The translations under genes were made by a program, and so were the position numbers. From positions 124,001 to 188,000 of the forward strand of contig NZ_VHLG01000002.1 of assembly GCF_006516955.1 (NCBI RefSeq): a stretch of 64,000 nucleotides of DNA. Direction: 5' to 3'. This document shows, piece by piece, positions 63,301-64,000 of this stretch. The stretch's first letter is position 1. Each line of letters opens with the position of its first letter. The notes under the pieces were generated by a model, which saw only the letters and a list, made by a program, of their open reading frames with translations, did not search any database and was not told the DNA's origin. The stretch is from Martelella alba (GTDB lineage: Bacteria; Pseudomonadota; Alphaproteobacteria; Rhizobiales; Rhizobiaceae).

Positions 63301-63447
63301 GTCGAGATGATCCGCGCGCTCGGCCGCACGCCGCGGCTGCGCAACACGCTTTACGAAACGGCGCCCGAAAGCCGCATGCAGCGCGCTTTCCAGGCGCCGC
63401 CGCTGGAGCCGTCCATCAATACACTGGCATCGAAATATGACCGCTGA
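60325..63447 (+). CDS. fbiC: CofC-CofG-CofH fusion (phospholactate-type guanylyltransferase plus FO synthase)
   Basis: One frame of 1,040 residues holds three F420-synthesis activities. Residues 1-225 are a CofC/FbiD nucleotidyltransferase (ITAVVPVKSFSVAKSRLADI, VPGDLPALAADDI, PDRIKDGTNALMVTP), which activates 2-phospholactate, phosphoenolpyruvate or 3-phosphoglycerate. About 237-600 is CofG with radical-SAM cysteines C301, C305 and C308; about 640-1040 is CofH with C713, C717 and C720. CofG plus CofH (FbiC) make the deazaflavin FO from tyrosine and 5-amino-6-ribitylaminouracil. A well-spaced ribosome site (AGGGA, 61021) precedes an in-frame ATG at 61033, so an FbiC-only form of 804 residues may also be made. 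ATG 60304 is an alternative start. Confidence 0.93.
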   Translation: MITAVVPVKSFSVAKSRLADILPPDLRARLARAMAGDVLAVLTQIAEIDAVLVVTEDPSVARLARASGAAVLLEPGLNGYNAATEAAARFLGPDRTMLLVPGDLPALAADDIRRLIAAHGEAPCLTLVPDRIKDGTNALMVTPADTLSFCFGPASFDRHRKAAQKAGLAVQSLELETIGFDLDRPEDLAAVAQLRLGPQSRAVFDVLEHDGLTTNNKNIRRPFGSETDAISRREKTMTITREDILDRTASGARITDDEALALLDFDDLVPLTEAARTLRDAGHGDIVTFSRKVFIPLTHLCRDVCHYCTFAHPPKKGESAFMTPAEVLAVAEAGKRAGCKEALFTLGDKPELRYRAAREQLAELGYADTVSYIEAMAAMVLKETGLLPHVNGGVMTADEIARLRKVSVSQGIMLETVSTRLSERGGPHFGSPDKLPAPRLQMMRQAGAAAIPFTSGILIGIGETRQERIESLLALRDIHENHGGHIQEIIIQNFRAKADTKMANAPEPDLDEQVWTIAMARLIFGPTMNIQSPPNLRPEELAALINAGINDWGGISPVTPDHVNPEAPWPQIMALERETEKAGKILTERLAAYPPYALDAARWLDAGLHGALLRHQDSEGYARPDNWIAGSGTQPPTLFAKPPAMRANDTLHAIIDRAFAGKRLSEDEIVRLFAARGGEYEFVRAKADELREAICGDDVSYVVTRNINYTNICYFKCQFCAFSKGKMSENLRGRPYNLPLEEIRRRVVEAWHRGGTEVCLQGGIHPEYTGQTYLDICETIRKAEPAMHIHAFSPLEVWQGAETLGLSVPDFLVALKEAGLSSMPGTAAEILDDEVRRDLCPDKINTAQWMEVVEAAHMAGIRTTATIMFGHIDRPVHWARHILRVREIQEKTGGFTEFVGLPFVPMETPIYLKNRSRLGPTYREAMLMHAVARLALNPVLTNIQASWVKLGAEGLSDCLTAGANDAGGTLMEETITRSAGAVHGQEMAPHEFVEMIRALGRTPRLRNTLYETAPESRMQRAFQAPPLEPSINTLASKYDR
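61021..61035 (+). promoter_or_regulatory. Internal ribosome site and ATG at the CofC/FbiC junction
   Basis: AGGGA at 61021-61025 is seven bases before an in-frame ATG at 61033, exactly where the CofC domain ends and the FbiC part (MTITREDILDR) begins. This would be a normal start for a stand-alone FbiC and may be a relic of two genes that fused, or still work. Confidence 0.5.
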
Positions 63448-63477
63448 CCTTCCGCAACCGTTTGATCGGCATTCCGC

Positions 63478-64000
63478 ATGAGCACGCCCCTCACCCTCAC
63501 CCCAATCGATGGTCTTCCTTTGATCAAAAAGGGCGATGACCTCGCCGCGCTGCTGATTGCCGCCATGGCAGAAGACAAGCTTGAGCCCAAAGCCGGCGAC
63601 GTGCTGGTTCTGGCACAGAAAATCGTCTCCAAGGCGGAAGGCCGCGCTGTCAAACTGTGCGATGTGACCCCAGGCCCGCAGGCGCAAGAGCTTGCCGCTG
63701 CGATCGGCAAGGATGCGCGCATGGTCGAGCTGATCCTCGGCGAAAGCCGCCGGGTGGTGCGCACCGGCCCCAACCTGCTGATCGTCGAAAACCGCAACGG
63801 GCTGATCATGGCCAATGCCGGGATCGACCGCTCGAATGTCGCCGAAAATGCCGAGGAAATCGCGCTTTTGCTGCCGCTCGATCCGGACGCGAGCGCTGCG
63901 CGGCTGCGCACGGCGCTGTCGGACCATTTCGGCATGGCGATTGCCGTACTGATCAACGATTCCTTCGGCAGGCCCTGGCGGCGCGGCACGGCTGGCACAG
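63478..64000 (+). CDS. cofE: F420-0:gamma-glutamyl ligase CofE (3' partial)
   Basis: Adds glutamate to F420-0. The first 174 codons are visible and the frame is open at the right edge. Family marks are PIDGLPLIKKGDDLAALLIA at the start, AGDVLVLAQKIVSKAEGRAV, ILGESRRVVRTGPNLLIVEN, NGLIMANAGIDRSNVAENAE and INDSFGRPWRRGTAG. It could be CofE alone or the N-terminal half of an FbiB-type fusion; the window ends too soon to tell. It starts 30 bases after the fusion gene, in the same direction, so fgd, the fusion and cofE probably form one unit. Confidence 0.93.
   Translation, partial: MSTPLTLTPIDGLPLIKKGDDLAALLIAAMAEDKLEPKAGDVLVLAQKIVSKAEGRAVKLCDVTPGPQAQELAAAIGKDARMVELILGESRRVVRTGPNLLIVENRNGLIMANAGIDRSNVAENAEEIALLLPLDPDASAARLRTALSDHFGMAIAVLINDSFGRPWRRGTAGT

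Noticed and set aside
1-64000. CRISPR arrays, tRNA, rRNA, insertion sequences or prophage
   Set aside because: No regular short repeats, tRNA-like cloverleaf, rRNA sequence, transposase or phage structural protein was seen on either strand.

Overview
The window is chromosomal-looking DNA from a G+C-rich alphaproteobacterium, most likely of the Hyphomicrobiales (Rhizobiales). This rests on the imuA-imuB-dnaE2 mutasome with an alphaproteobacterial-type LexA site, the many ABC and TRAP uptake operons, a RIME-like intergenic palindrome, and protein sequences typical of the group. No rRNA, tRNA, CRISPR array, transposase or phage gene was seen. Almost all DNA is coding, in tight operons.

Layout. 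0-3.3 kb: a polar amino acid ABC importer (ATPase cut by the left edge, binding protein, two permeases). 3.6-5.2 kb: a 545-residue protein of unknown function in A+T-richer DNA. 5.3-11.9 kb: a DNA-damage block, imuA, imuB, dnaE2 and ada. 11.9-14.9 kb (minus): ribD-ribBA-ribH behind an FMN riboswitch. 15-23 kb (minus): an ABC importer operon that also encodes a double-domain glycerophosphodiesterase, a LacI-family regulator and an inositol-monophosphatase-family enzyme, with two LacI-type operators in front. 23.4-28.4 kb: hexuronate catabolism and uptake (uxuA, GntR regulator, TRAP transporter). 28.5-36.4 kb: a GAF protein, an SLC13 carrier, an Fe3+-type ABC importer and fucO. 36.8-39.5 kb: an M16 peptidase pair. 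39.8-43 kb: aldehyde dehydrogenase, DUF779 protein and an AcoR-like regulator. 43.3-44.9 kb: a U32 family protein.

The most unusual part is 44.9-64.0 kb. Ten minus-strand genes, mostly overlapping, encode a Liv-type ABC importer (livH-M-G-F), hydantoinase/oxoprolinase A and B subunits, two luciferase-like (LLM) oxidoreductases, a threonine-synthase-like PLP enzyme and an IclR regulator. Divergently, on the plus strand, lie the Liv binding protein, a cystathionine gamma-synthase-family enzyme, a protein that matches mycobacterial F420-dependent glucose-6-phosphate dehydrogenase at every active-site residue I can recall, a single-chain CofC-CofG-CofH fusion of 1,040 residues, and the start of cofE, cut by the right edge.

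My reading is that this locus makes coenzyme F420, recharges it with glucose 6-phosphate, and may spend it through the LLM enzymes in breaking down an imported nitrogen (possibly sulfur) compound that ends in ATP-dependent opening of a cyclic amide. The biosynthesis and FGD assignments are well supported by sequence; the catabolic role and substrate are inference. The rib operon at 12-15 kb makes the pathway whose intermediate, 5-amino-6-ribitylaminouracil, is shared by lumazine synthase and F420 synthesis. cofD was not seen and may lie beyond the right edge.
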